From NCBI RefSeq assembly GCF_014652895.1, contig NZ_BMZR01000001.1:1054001-1118000 (forward strand): DNA of 64,000 bases, read 5' to 3'. The notes beneath the pieces were generated by a model. That model did not search any database. It was not told where the DNA came from and saw only the letters and a program-made list of their open reading frames with translations. Source of the DNA: Psychrobacter glaciei (lineage in GTDB: Bacteria; Pseudomonadota; Gammaproteobacteria; Pseudomonadales; Moraxellaceae). Position numbers and translations under genes: made by a program. Shown here in pieces: positions 45,985-55,772 of the stretch (position 1 is its first letter; every line of letters starts with the position of its first letter).

Positions 45985-46206
45985 GTTCATTTGAATACCT
46001 GTCACACTTGTTTTTGCCTGCATGATTAGTGATAAGCAATAAAGAATTAGTGCTAAGGCTAAGAAAATAAAAGTCAGAGGTAAAAACAAGCTTTCTTGAA
46101 GCACGCCATCATAACCAATGTCACCATAAAATAAGCTTTCCATCAGTCCAGACAGTGTAGCGAGGGCCAGCATAATTGAGCCGCTGATAAATAATTTAGA
46201 TGTCAT
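45982..46206 (-). CDS. Small two-helix membrane protein (DUF3955-like), 3' end formed by the MITE
   Basis: A 74-residue protein: MTSKLFISGSIMLALATLSG, then FYGDIGYDGVLQESLFLPLT, then FIFLALALILYCLSLIMQA. Two hydrophobic helices flank the loop with YDGVLQESLFLPL, which resembles the DUF3955 pattern as I remember it. The TAG stop lies exactly in the first bases of MITE copy A, so the original C-terminus may have been lost. Function unknown. Confidence 0.6.
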   Translation of the reverse strand: MTSKLFISGSIMLALATLSGLMESLFYGDIGYDGVLQESLFLPLTFIFLALALILYCLSLIMQAKTSVTGIQMN

Positions 46207-46439
46207 GAAAGCTCCATAGGCTGATATTTAAGAATAATAAGTCATTCTAAATTTAGAAGCATTCATCAAGTCATGAGTGCTTAGGCATATATCGTATATG
46301 AAATAATCCGCGGATTGGGCGCGCTCCTATTTTTTCATAAACTATTCATACTCGGTCTTTAAGAACATCAACCTTCATGAAAGTAAATCTATCAGTCGTT
46401 GACTATAACAATTTGTGCGATCAAGCTGTAGACCCAAAC

Positions 46440-47333
46440 TCAAATCGCTATCATGTGTTCTACCAAAAAATCTAAAAAAACGCGTGTTTTTGGTGAGACC
46501 ATATCTCGCTTTAAATAAATAGCGTAAGTGGCACTGAGTTCTTCATAAGGACTAAAAATATGATCTGGCATGACTTGAACCAATGACCCGTTCGCCAATT
46601 CACTTTTAACAGCCCACAATGGGATTAGCGTCAGACCTGTATGATTCAATACCAGCTGCTTCTGACCATTCACGGAGTTCACTGAAACCTGACTATTAAT
46701 CATCAACTTCTTACTATCTTCTGCTATCAAAAACCACTCTTTCCAACCGTTATAACCATATCGGATACATTGGTGATCAGCTAGATCGTCAATGCTACAA
46801 GGCGTACCATTATTTTTTAAATATTGGGGGCTTGCACACAGCAGAAAATCATTAAATACCAAGCGTCTGGCAATCATGGTCGAATCAGATAGACGTCCAC
46901 TTCGAATAGCCACGTCAATATTTTCTTCTATAAGATCTACAACCCGTTCTGTTAACTCAATTTTTATATCAATATCTGGATATAACGACATAAATTTCGG
47001 TATTAACGGTAATACCATACTTTCACCAAAACCGACTGTCATGCTGATTTTCAGCTTACCCTGTGGCGCTATTTGTAAATCATTAACGACTCTTTTGGCA
47101 TTATCAAACTCTGACACAATTCGCTGAGAGTATTCATAATATTTGTGCCCCGCTTCAGTCAAACTGGTGTTTCTAGTCGTTTTATTCAGCAGACGTACCC
47201 CCAACTCCTTTTCAAGCACCGCTAACTGCCGTGAAATGGAAGACGGCTGTACATCAAAGATGCGGCTGGCTTCTGAAATGCTACCGGTTTCGACAACACT
47301 ATTGAAATATGCCAATCGATTTATTGAGCTCAT
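46440..47333 (-). CDS. LysR-family regulator
   Basis: A 297-residue regulator from the ATG at 47333, with AGGAG seven bases upstream; the frame extends further, but that part overlaps the neighbouring promoter. Helix-turn-helix: MSSINRLAYFNSVVETGSIS, then EASRIFDVQPSSISRQLAVL. LLNKTTRNTSLTEAGHKYYE marks the AaeR/DsdC-like group. It is divergent from the quinone oxidoreductase at 47502 across 168 bp, a common LysR/QOR pairing. Confidence 0.9.
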   Translation of the reverse strand: MSSINRLAYFNSVVETGSISEASRIFDVQPSSISRQLAVLEKELGVRLLNKTTRNTSLTEAGHKYYEYSQRIVSEFDNAKRVVNDLQIAPQGKLKISMTVGFGESMVLPLIPKFMSLYPDIDIKIELTERVVDLIEENIDVAIRSGRLSDSTMIARRLVFNDFLLCASPQYLKNNGTPCSIDDLADHQCIRYGYNGWKEWFLIAEDSKKLMINSQVSVNSVNGQKQLVLNHTGLTLIPLWAVKSELANGSLVQVMPDHIFSPYEELSATYAIYLKRDMVSPKTRVFLDFLVEHMIAI

Positions 47334-47501
47334 CGCCACTCCTTTATTAAGTTGATAGGTATTCCATTTAACTGTAACCATGGCTTGCTCAAAAAGCAAA
47401 AGTAATTTGTTTACTGGGTAATGGCATGCTGGATTAGCAACGTCTAAACTGATTGTCCTGAAACAAACAATAAGACATTCACACCAGTAAAGGGCAATAG
47501 C

Positions 47502-48479
47502 ATGAAAGCGATGATCATTAAAGAAATCGGTACAACTGCAGTTTTTCAATTGGCAGAAAAACCAAAACCAACGGCAACACTAGGTCATATGGTTGTGGAA
47601 GTGAAAGCCACTAGTGTGAACCCTATTGATACCATGCTGCGCTCAGTCGAGCTGCCTTGGTCGGAGAATTTGCCAGAGATACTACACGGTGATGTAGCTG
47701 GTATTGTGAGTGAAATAGGTGCTGACGTCACTGAATTTAGTGTTGGTGACGAAGTTTATGGTATGGCTGGTGGTCTCAACGGTACTGATGGTGCACTTGC
47801 TGAATTTATGTTAGTTGATGTGCGTTTAATGGCTAAAAAACCTAAAACACTCAATATGAAGCAAGCCGCAGCCCTGCCGTTGGTCGCACTCACTGCTTAT
47901 GAGGCACTCGTACAAAAAATGAATGTTAAAGAAGGCGATAATGTCTTGATTCATGGTGCAACAGGAGGTGTTGGTCATATTGCCGTTCAACTAGCAAAAG
48001 TACTTGGCGCGACAGTCACCGCTACCTACTCTCCTGCTAATCGTGCATTAGCACAAACACTAGGCGCGGATCATCTAGTGGATTATACAACAGCGGAGGT
48101 TGATGACTATGTGGCGATGTATACTGACGGCGTGGGTTTTGACAAAATTTTCGATACGGTGGCTGGTGATAATATTCAAAAATCTTTTGAAGCCGTTAGA
48201 TTCAATGGCCATGTCGCCACTATTTTACCGATTGCAGATCCATTGCAAGTTGCTCTCAAAGCCTTATCCTTTCACAGTGTTTTGGTGCTCATTCCATTAT
48301 TTCATGGTGTCAACTATGAATCGCACGGTCGTATCCTGACAATGATTGCAGAGCTGGTTGATAGTGGCAAAATCACGCCTATCATAGATGATAGTAACTA
48401 CTCTATTTGGGAGGTAGCACGCGCGCATGACCATCTTGAATCAGGTAAAGCAGTGGGTAAGATTACGCTTACTATATAG
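47502..48479 (+). CDS. NADP-dependent quinone oxidoreductase (zinc-less MDR family)
   Basis: A 325-residue medium-chain dehydrogenase/reductase of the quinone oxidoreductase group. Blocks: KATSVNPIDTMLRSVELPWS, ILHGDVAGIVSEIGADVTEF, GDNVLIHGATGGVGHIAVQL (NADP motif AxxGGVG) and LGADHLVDYTT. There are no zinc-ligand cysteines, so it is a reductase rather than an alcohol dehydrogenase. It is expected to reduce quinones or enals in electrophile defence, controlled by the divergent LysR. A MITE fragment begins 7 bp after its stop. Confidence 0.88.
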   Translation: MKAMIIKEIGTTAVFQLAEKPKPTATLGHMVVEVKATSVNPIDTMLRSVELPWSENLPEILHGDVAGIVSEIGADVTEFSVGDEVYGMAGGLNGTDGALAEFMLVDVRLMAKKPKTLNMKQAAALPLVALTAYEALVQKMNVKEGDNVLIHGATGGVGHIAVQLAKVLGATVTATYSPANRALAQTLGADHLVDYTTAEVDDYVAMYTDGVGFDKIFDTVAGDNIQKSFEAVRFNGHVATILPIADPLQVALKALSFHSVLVLIPLFHGVNYESHGRILTMIAELVDSGKITPIIDDSNYSIWEVARAHDHLESGKAVGKITLTI

Positions 48480-48485
48480 TAGTAT

Positions 48486-48529
48486 TAGGGCGTGTCCTCA
48501 TTTTGAACATGACGATAAAAATGAGATGT
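48486..48529. mobile_element. Left-end fragment of the MITE-like element
   Basis: TTAGGGCGTGTCCTCATTTT followed by GATAAAAATGAGAT matches the left 44 bases of MITE copy A with a few changes. No right end follows; instead the sequence runs into a TRIC-gene remnant and an IS3 fragment. Confidence 0.75.
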
Positions 48530-48602
48530 TCACAGATAGTAACGACTCTCTAAAATAACACAGCTCGCTCGTAGAAACTCTTATAACGGTAGGATCATTA
48601 TT

Positions 48603-48764
48603 TTATTTGGAAGTTTCTAACAAATGGAATACGGGTAGTCGCCACTTTGCTCTAACCGCTGCCATACGGATTAAATAACCAGCAACCAAACTAACAATGA
48701 CACTGATATTACTACTAACAGTAAAATACTGGAGTGTTAAATATAAACACGCAACGATCAAGGA
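48603..48764 (-). pseudogene. C-terminal remnant of a TRIC/UPF0126-family membrane protein
   Basis: Minus-strand codons give ILSLIVACLYLTLQYFTVSS, NISVIVSLVAGYLIRMAAVR and AKWRLPVFHLLETSK, then stop. The two helices followed by R-x-x-A-x-R-x-x-W-x-L-P match the C-terminal end of UPF0126 (YadS/YicG) proteins. The N-terminal two-thirds are missing. The break coincides with the start of IS3-derived sequence at about 48765, so the gene was truncated by insertion or deletion. Confidence 0.7.
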
Positions 48765-48951
48765 TAAAATGACTGACTCTAGCATTATTGCTTCTGTTGG
48801 CACGACTGGTGGTTCATACGACAATGCATTGGCTGAAACGGTCAATGGAGCATATAGGTCTGATTTGAAAGACGGTATTATGATATTAATCCTGTCAGGC
48901 ATCACTGCCTGACTCAAGTAAATCAGCCTCCGGTATACTCGGGGCGGTTCA
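48765..48951 (+). mobile_element. IS3-family remnant (orfB fragment plus terminal repeat)
   Basis: Plus-strand codons MTDSSIIASVGTTGGSYDNA, then LAETVNGAYRSDLKDG, are the DDE integrase segment also seen in the remnant at 8918-9311. A terminal repeat GGGGCGGTTCA (48941-48951) ends the element. The remaining transposase and the other end are gone. Confidence 0.85.
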
Positions 48952-49077
48952 GCCTCTCTAAAACTGCTTCCCCATAAAGTCAGATATTTTAACAATTTTA
49001 TGATGGACTACTATGGCACACCGCCTTACTGGGATGAGCAGATAGTGAGCAAATCAGTAGCAAATAGTTAGCGAAAT

Positions 49078-50547
49078 TTACAATGCCTTCGCAGTGACAT
49101 CCTCTCCCCATCCTCCTCCTAGTGATTTATAAAGGTTCAGTAGCATTTGTGCTCGAGCAAGCTGCGAGTAAATCAAGTTTTCTTGTATTTGTTCCGAGTC
49201 GAGCTGCGCTGTCAGAGCTTCATCTAACGTTTGATAACCATAACGAAACAGCTTTTCGGCATCGCTGGCACGCTTGGCAGACTGCTGATAGGCCGTATTC
49301 AGCAATTTTTGTTGCTGTTGTAGAGCCTGATGCGCCTGATAGGTATTATCCACCTCACCGAGCGAGCGCAGTAGCCGTCGATCATATTGCAGTAGCGCCG
49401 TTTGCAATCGAGCGTCTGCGCTGTCAATATTGGCCTTAATCCGACCATTCGTAAAAATGGGAACCTGTATACCCACACTCAATATACTGCCCCAACCTTT
49501 CAAATCTGGCACATCACTGTCAACGTCAATGCGTCCGCCTTGACCTAAAAAACGAATGGAGAAACGTGGCAGCAGATCGGCTTTGGCACTTGCCAGTTTG
49601 GCAGAATAGGCATTGACTTGTGCACCATAGGCACGCAGATCTGGACGACGTTCTAGCAACCCTTGGGGCGTTTGGCCACTGGGCGCACTCGGTTGATGAT
49701 TGAGAATGTCCACAGTCGTAGAAGGCAGCTCAAAACCTTGCGGTACTTGCCCGATAAGTACGGCTATGCTACGTACGTGCATGGCATACTCTGAATTGAT
49801 TGTGCTTTTCTTCGCACGCATAGCATTGAGTTTACTTTGGACATTATTAACTTCATACATGGTGACTTGACCCGCTTGAAAACGCCCTTTTATATATCGC
49901 TCAAAGCGCGTCAATATCTCTACATTGCGGGCGGTAATGACTTCACGCTGCTGGGCGGCACGGGCTTGAAAATAGTGATCAGCAATTTGATCTGCCAGTA
50001 GCATTTGCGCGCCATATACTTTTTCTTGTACACCCAACGCCGCATAACGTGCGGCATCAGCATCACTTTGTTTTCTGCCAAATATATCTGGCTCCCACGC
50101 AGCAGAGAATCCCGCATTAGCATGACTGCTGTCTATATCTTGGTGCGTCTCCAGCAGCGCTGTACCAGCACCCAATAGACGACTGAGGTTGTCATTTGCA
50201 GATAGATGAGCCGAACCATTTATAATGCCCGCTGAAGCATTGACGCCAGCTTGTGGCCCAAGATCAGCAGTGGCAAGACGACTGATTGCCACTGCTTCTG
50301 TAAAACGACTTTTAGCGATACGGATATCGGGGCTGTCTTGTAAGCCTTGCTTTATCAGGCGACTTAATAGCGGATCTTGCCATTGTCGCCACCAGTGGCT
50401 AATTTCTGGACTGCCCTTCGCCGCTTTGTTTTCGTCAAATGTTGTCGGAATAGAAATGTCACTTTGGCGTACAACCTGTGTGCTTTGGCAGGCGCTTAAG
50501 ATCAAGACCAATGCTCCCAAACTCACAATTTTGGATAATGGAAACAT
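49078..50547 (-). CDS. Outer-membrane efflux lipoprotein (NodT/TolC family)
   Basis: A 489-residue outer-membrane factor. The lipoprotein signal is MFPLSKIVSLGALVLILSAC (lipobox LSAC). Two OEP repeats follow: ISHWWRQWQDPLLSRLIKQG and AAWEPDIFGRKQSDADAARY, then LLERRPDLRAYGAQVNAYSA with KADLLPRFSIRF. These are hallmarks of the NodT subgroup. It is the last gene of the HlyD / RbbA-like / ABC-2 permease group and would give that pump its outer-membrane channel. Confidence 0.92.
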   Translation of the reverse strand: MFPLSKIVSLGALVLILSACQSTQVVRQSDISIPTTFDENKAAKGSPEISHWWRQWQDPLLSRLIKQGLQDSPDIRIAKSRFTEAVAISRLATADLGPQAGVNASAGIINGSAHLSANDNLSRLLGAGTALLETHQDIDSSHANAGFSAAWEPDIFGRKQSDADAARYAALGVQEKVYGAQMLLADQIADHYFQARAAQQREVITARNVEILTRFERYIKGRFQAGQVTMYEVNNVQSKLNAMRAKKSTINSEYAMHVRSIAVLIGQVPQGFELPSTTVDILNHQPSAPSGQTPQGLLERRPDLRAYGAQVNAYSAKLASAKADLLPRFSIRFLGQGGRIDVDSDVPDLKGWGSILSVGIQVPIFTNGRIKANIDSADARLQTALLQYDRRLLRSLGEVDNTYQAHQALQQQQKLLNTAYQQSAKRASDAEKLFRYGYQTLDEALTAQLDSEQIQENLIYSQLARAQMLLNLYKSLGGGWGEDVTAKAL

Positions 50548-50693
50548 GCGCTTCTCCTCCTTATATTCTCTATCATTATTTTTAATTCAGTGCCATGGTC
50601 GAATATCAAACACGCCCTAGGACGTCTCTTAGGATATCGGTATACATATGACTGGCTTTTATTGAGCCAAATTGGGCCAGCCTGTTTTGCACA

Positions 50694-51812
50694 TTATCCT
50701 AGCTTTTCAAGCATCGCTTTAAATCGTACTAAAGCAAAAATAAGAAACACGACGCCGATACCTGTCATGACTAATAGCTCAGGCCAAACAATGTCCAAGC
50801 CAGCATTACGGAATAAAACATTTTGAGTAAAGCTGACAAACTGAGTCGTGGGCCAATACTCGCTTATCATTTGTGCCGCTTCGGGCATATTGCTGCGCGG
50901 TGCTATAGAGCCAGATAAGAGTAATGATACGACTAGGACAGGCAACATCAATAAGGCAAACTGCGGCATACTCGGTGCCATGGTTGATAGCATAATGCCG
51001 AGAGAAGATATGGAGAACAGATACACGACCACACCACTACCGAATAAAAGCAGCGACCCGTTAATGGGAATGCCAAGCAGATACTGGACCACAAAAACCA
51101 TCGATAACATGGAGGCACATAAAATCACCAAGCTATTGGCAAGTATTTTTGAAATCACGATTTCTGTTGTATTGACTGGCATCACCAACAGATGCTCGAT
51201 GGTGCCACGTTCGCGTTCACGGATAACGGCAGCACCGGACAACCCTATTGCCAAGAGCGCAATCATATTGCAGACTTCCATAACTGGTGTGTACCAGTAG
51301 CTGTCTCCGTTTGGGTTAAATATCATGTTCAGTACTGGCTTGACCAATAACGGTGGATCGGCTTGTTTTAAAAAATCACTCACTTCCTGATTAAATATTT
51401 GGAGAATATAGGCTTGCCCAATACCTGCTTGAGTCATGGTGGTGGCATCAATTAACAGCTGAACTTGCGGTTTTCGTCCAGCCAGCACATCCCGTTCAAA
51501 CTCAGGTGGAAACTCCAATACAAAAATAAGCTTGCTTTTGTCCATCAATTCATCGACATCTTCGCGTTTCACATCGACAGGAGGCAGAAAGTAAGGTTGT
51601 TGTAGGGCATCTCGAATTTGTCTGGTCAGGGCTGTACGGTCTAAATCTATAATACCGACAGGCGCATTGCGTACATCCGTATTGATGCCTTCTGCCACAG
51701 TATAAATAGTGACAGAGAACACGAAGCCAATCATGAGAAACAGTATCTTGTCTCCAAACAGACTGCGTAATTCTTTGATGGTCAACGTCCAGATATTTTT
51801 AAAAGTCTGCAC
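50694..51812 (-). CDS. ABC-2 type efflux permease (YhhJ-like)
   Basis: A 372-residue protein. One N-terminal helix (ILFLMIGFVFSVTIYTVAEG) is followed by a large periplasmic domain (VGIIDLDRTALTRQIRDALQ) and five C-terminal helices, with RERERGTIEHLLVMPVNTTE as coupling loop. It is the typical ABC-2 drug-efflux permease shape. It begins directly after the RbbA-like gene (51813), so the two are co-translated. Together with the permease half of that protein it forms the heterodimeric channel. Confidence 0.9.
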   Translation of the reverse strand: MQTFKNIWTLTIKELRSLFGDKILFLMIGFVFSVTIYTVAEGINTDVRNAPVGIIDLDRTALTRQIRDALQQPYFLPPVDVKREDVDELMDKSKLIFVLEFPPEFERDVLAGRKPQVQLLIDATTMTQAGIGQAYILQIFNQEVSDFLKQADPPLLVKPVLNMIFNPNGDSYWYTPVMEVCNMIALLAIGLSGAAVIRERERGTIEHLLVMPVNTTEIVISKILANSLVILCASMLSMVFVVQYLLGIPINGSLLLFGSGVVVYLFSISSLGIMLSTMAPSMPQFALLMLPVLVVSLLLSGSIAPRSNMPEAAQMISEYWPTTQFVSFTQNVLFRNAGLDIVWPELLVMTGIGVVFLIFALVRFKAMLEKLG

Positions 51813-54584
51813 TTATACCTCCTGCTTTTTCAGGAAAATAGAGGCAAATGTGATAAATGCCAAGGCAAAAGCGGTCAAAACCATGTACTCCGTCAAAAAA
51901 CTGGACCAACTCAGTCCTTTAGTAAACCCGCCAATACTGATACGCTGATACCAAGATGCGGGGAACCCGACCCCAATGGCATAAGCGATGCCGTCCATAC
52001 TAGAGAGCGGGTACAACAACCCAGAGTAGTTAATGGTGGGTATCAGAGTGACGATGGCTGTGACAAACAAGGCGGCAACCTGTGTGCGAACCAAACTAGA
52101 CACTAAAAGCCCCAGTCCTGTAGACACATAGACCAACAGCAATGCGCCAAAAGACATCGCCAAAAAAGAGCCTTTTATGGGCACTTTGAACCAAAATATG
52201 GCCATGAGCACAAGTATGAGATAATTGATCAGTCCCAGAACGACATAAGGTAGCTGTTTTCCAAGTAGGTATTGAGGCACACTGGCTGGTGATGTGTAGA
52301 GGTTTGATATCGAGCCAACTTCACGCTCACGTACCACACCCAGCGTGGTCATCATTGCCGGAATCAACATGAGTATCATCATTAGCACACTGGGAATGAC
52401 CGCGTTCACACTTTTGAAATCTTGGTTATACATAAAGCGTGGAACCACTTCAGCGGCAGGGTCTAAGTCGATAGCCAAGCCAGTATCTTGAAGAAGGTCT
52501 TTGATATATATCCTCATAATCCCTCCTACATAGCCCTCAATATTGGCCGCATTGAATGGCACTGTCCCATCAATATAAAAGCTCGCTTCTGGTTGTCTAT
52601 TGGCCAATAAATCACGTCCATAATCCACTGGAATATCAATGACCAATTGCGTCTCAGAGCTTCTAAGCGCGTATTCAGCGGCCTTTATAGAGTCTACGGG
52701 TGACGTAGATGTAAAATATTCTGAGCCCGAAAAGTACTCCGTCAACTGTCGACTTTGTGCAGAGTGATCTTGATCCAGTATGGTATAAGGTAAATCGTGC
52801 ACATCAAACGAGATACTCCAACCAGTCATGACCATCAAAATAATGGGCCCAACGATAGCAAAGAACAGCCTGATTTTATCGCGTAATAGCTCTTTAAATT
52901 CGCGCGTGGCAAATGTCCAAACAGTGGCAAACCAATACTTAAGCGTGTCGGTTTTGTCGGTTTGACTATCAGGTTCAGACGCTATGATCGCTGATTCTGC
53001 TGGCGTATTTTCAGTCGTGTCGTTTTGGCTGGTGGGTTCAGTGTCATTTTTTTCATCTTCGAGCAGATACTCTACAAAGGCTTCTTCGAGGTCCTCTGCT
53101 TGTTTATTATGTGTCAGCTCTGTCGGTGTACCAACGACCAGCACGCGACCACGATGCATAAAAGAGATGCGATCGCATCGACTGGCCTCATTCATAAAAT
53201 GAGTAGAAATAAATATCGTGATTTTATCTTCTCGTGAAAGCGTCAATAGCTGTCGCCAAAACATATCACGAGCACCAGGATCGACACCTGAGGTTGGCTC
53301 ATCCAGAATCAATACTTCGGGATGATGTAGACAAGCCGCTGCCAGCTGTAATCGTTGGCGGATACCCAGTGACAACGAGGCTGGCGCTGTATCCGCCACG
53401 GCACTGAGGTCAAATTTATCTAATGCATCCTTTACGGCCTGCTGTCCACGCTCTCCTTCTATTTGATAAAGGGTTGCATGCAGCTCTAAATTTTGACGTA
53501 CGCTCAATTCTTCATAAAGCGAGAAAGACTGCGACATATAGCCGACACGCATTTTTGTCGCTATGTCATTTGCATCGATAGATTGACCCAGTAATTTGGC
53601 TGAACCCTCTGTTTTATCAATCAATCCAGTCAGCATTTTCATCGTGGTCGATTTACCACAACCGTTAGACCCCAAAAAACCAAAAATCTCACCTTTCTCA
53701 ATACAAAAGCTGACATTATCAACCGCTGTAAAGTCTCCAAAACGCTTGGTTAGGTTTTTTGCCTCAATAGCGGGCGGTGCATCAGGATCAGGAACAAATG
53801 GCGTGATAACCAATGCGCCTGCATTTGTTTGTTTCTCTGGTGGCAATAGCTTGATGTAGGCTTCTTCAAGTGACGTGACATTCAGCTCTGTCATAACGGT
53901 TTGCGTCCGCTGATTGGCTAAGAGCTTGCCATCATCCATCGCTAGCAGGTATTCAAAATTTTTGGCTTCATCAATATAGGCTGTCGACACGATGACCGTC
54001 ATCTCTTGACGTTCAGCTTGTAGCGAGGCCACTAATGACCAGAATTGACGGCGTGATAAAGGGTCTACCCCTGTGGTTGGCTCATCCAGAATCAGTAAGT
54101 CAGGATTGTGCACCAATGCACAGCATAAGCTCAGTTTTTGCTTCATTCCGCCCGATAGCTTGCCAGCCGCACGATCAGGAAACGGTGCTAGCCCAGTTGC
54201 CTCAAGCAAACGGGCTATTCGTACATGGCGCTCATGTGCATTCAATCCAAACAGTCGCGCATGAAATTCCACGTTCTCATATACTGACAGGGTTGGATAA
54301 AGATTATGTCCTAAGCCTTGTGGCATAAAGGCGATATGTTTTGACAGCGCCTCACGTGCAGATTTTTCTGCCATATCCTTACCGAATACTTGCACGGAGC
54401 CATTTTGAATGACCTTGACCCCTGCAATAAGAGACAACAACGTTGATTTTCCGACACCATCAGGACCAATTAGTCCAACGGTGCTCCCTTGTAAAATATT
54501 TAGGGAAATATTATCAAGAGCAACCGTCTTGCCATATGTATGCGACACAGTGTTAATTTCAACGGCGGTATGTTGGCTATCCAT
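51813..54584 (-). CDS. Fused double ATPase / ABC-2 permease (RbbA-like)
   Basis: A 923-residue fusion. NBD1: Walker A GPDGVGKSTLLSLIAG, signature LSGGMKQKLSLCC, Walker B LLILDEPTTGVDP. NBD2 (from about residue 270): GSNGCGKSTTMKMLTGLI, signature LSLGIRQRLQLAA (second Gly of LSGGQ changed), VLILDEPTSGVDPGARD. After an acidic linker, an ABC-2 membrane domain starts near 550 (LFFAIVGPIILMVMTGWSIS) and ends with several helices. The layout equals E. coli RbbA/YhiH. Here HlyD, permease and outer-membrane genes surround it, so a drug or envelope-export role is most likely. Confidence 0.92.
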   Translation of the reverse strand: MDSQHTAVEINTVSHTYGKTVALDNISLNILQGSTVGLIGPDGVGKSTLLSLIAGVKVIQNGSVQVFGKDMAEKSAREALSKHIAFMPQGLGHNLYPTLSVYENVEFHARLFGLNAHERHVRIARLLEATGLAPFPDRAAGKLSGGMKQKLSLCCALVHNPDLLILDEPTTGVDPLSRRQFWSLVASLQAERQEMTVIVSTAYIDEAKNFEYLLAMDDGKLLANQRTQTVMTELNVTSLEEAYIKLLPPEKQTNAGALVITPFVPDPDAPPAIEAKNLTKRFGDFTAVDNVSFCIEKGEIFGFLGSNGCGKSTTMKMLTGLIDKTEGSAKLLGQSIDANDIATKMRVGYMSQSFSLYEELSVRQNLELHATLYQIEGERGQQAVKDALDKFDLSAVADTAPASLSLGIRQRLQLAAACLHHPEVLILDEPTSGVDPGARDMFWRQLLTLSREDKITIFISTHFMNEASRCDRISFMHRGRVLVVGTPTELTHNKQAEDLEEAFVEYLLEDEKNDTEPTSQNDTTENTPAESAIIASEPDSQTDKTDTLKYWFATVWTFATREFKELLRDKIRLFFAIVGPIILMVMTGWSISFDVHDLPYTILDQDHSAQSRQLTEYFSGSEYFTSTSPVDSIKAAEYALRSSETQLVIDIPVDYGRDLLANRQPEASFYIDGTVPFNAANIEGYVGGIMRIYIKDLLQDTGLAIDLDPAAEVVPRFMYNQDFKSVNAVIPSVLMMILMLIPAMMTTLGVVREREVGSISNLYTSPASVPQYLLGKQLPYVVLGLINYLILVLMAIFWFKVPIKGSFLAMSFGALLLVYVSTGLGLLVSSLVRTQVAALFVTAIVTLIPTINYSGLLYPLSSMDGIAYAIGVGFPASWYQRISIGGFTKGLSWSSFLTEYMVLTAFALAFITFASIFLKKQEV

Positions 54585-54698
54585 ACGTTATCTCTCAGTT
54601 TGTATCGTTAATTTATTCATAAAGATAACTCTTCGGTTGTAAAACCCTCTGAATAATTTATGACGTCATTTTCTGCTGTCATACTCGAACGTGAGAAA

Positions 54699-55772
54699 TT
54701 AGGATTGGCCTTTTCTGGGAAGGTTTATAGCAAGATTGCTCGGCCATGCTACGTCGGTATTGCTACGCACATAACCATTACCTGTCATGCCGCCCTTGAG
54801 TAGGCCTTTGTATTCTTTGGCTACCTCAACAGGTAACTTGATACGCACTTTAAACATGAGCTTTTCGCGCTCGTTCTGCGTTTCCACTGACTTGGGCGTA
54901 AATTGTGCTTGTGACGCAATAAACGATACTTTTGCTGGCCACACACTATCCAGACCATCCAGCACGACTCTCGCGTCATTACCGACTTGTAAGCCACTCA
55001 TCTGCCCATTAGGTAAAAAAAGATTCATAGACACATCCTCTGTATCTAGCAGGCTGACCATTTTGCTGCCTGCTGCAATCACACTACCAACCTCAGCAAT
55101 TCGGTATTCCACGCGGCCAGCTTTAGGGCTGCGTATCAACATATCGTCATTCATCGATGCGGCAGATTTTTCTTGAGCTTTGGCCTGATTGACGCCAGCA
55201 TTTGCTTCCGCTACTTGAGCATCGATTTGTTGAACGGCTGCCTGCGCTTCTGCGTACGCTGCTCTAGCCGCTTGCACGACCGCAACCGCGCCATTGTATG
55301 CCGCTTGGCGTTTGGTCACTTCTGAGTCTGAAACCAAATCTTCGCGGCGCATCTTGCGGGCATTATCCAACTCCATTTTGGCTACTTTTTGCTGTTCAAT
55401 CTGCGCATCAATTTGGGCGTTGGCACGCGCCATTGCCTGCTCTCCTTGCTTACGACCCGCCCGTGCCTGTGACACCATTTCATGTGCGCGCTGCTCGGTT
55501 GCCTGTGCCGCTACTAACTGACTTTCGCTTTGCGAGGAAGACAGCTTAACAAGCAGCTGATCGACATCGACATCTTCCCCTTCCGCCACCAGCATTTGCT
55601 CAACTCTGCCTGGATAAAGGCTAGCAATATCAAACCGCTCAAGCTCCAGCCTACCGTTTGAGCTTACTATTCCTAGTGGTAAGGCTTGTGCAAGTTGCTG
55701 CTGTTGCCAGTAATACCAACCGGCAGCAGCGGCCACGACAAGCAATAGAATCAAAACCCATGCTTTCTTCAT
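54699..55772 (-). CDS. HlyD-family periplasmic adaptor (YhiI-like)
   Basis: A 357-residue membrane-fusion protein. It has an N-terminal signal anchor (WVLILLLVVAAAAGWYYW), a biotinyl-lipoyl half (GRLELERFDIASLYPGRVEQ, then LVAEGEDVDVDQLLVKL), an Ala/Gln-rich alpha-hairpin (about 80-200), the second lipoyl half (IRSPKAGRVEYRIAEVGSVI) and a beta-barrel domain (NGQMSGLQVGNDARVVLDGL). It is the first gene of the efflux operon, bridging the inner-membrane ABC pump and the NodT-type channel. Confidence 0.92.
   Translation of the reverse strand: MKKAWVLILLLVVAAAAGWYYWQQQQLAQALPLGIVSSNGRLELERFDIASLYPGRVEQMLVAEGEDVDVDQLLVKLSSSQSESQLVAAQATEQRAHEMVSQARAGRKQGEQAMARANAQIDAQIEQQKVAKMELDNARKMRREDLVSDSEVTKRQAAYNGAVAVVQAARAAYAEAQAAVQQIDAQVAEANAGVNQAKAQEKSAASMNDDMLIRSPKAGRVEYRIAEVGSVIAAGSKMVSLLDTEDVSMNLFLPNGQMSGLQVGNDARVVLDGLDSVWPAKVSFIASQAQFTPKSVETQNEREKLMFKVRIKLPVEVAKEYKGLLKGGMTGNGYVRSNTDVAWPSNLAINLPRKGQS

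Noticed and set aside
45719..46039. 106-codon minus-strand frame
   Set aside because: It runs through MITE copy A and the 15-bp tandem repeat (giving ILYNH repeats) and overlaps the better-supported small membrane protein.
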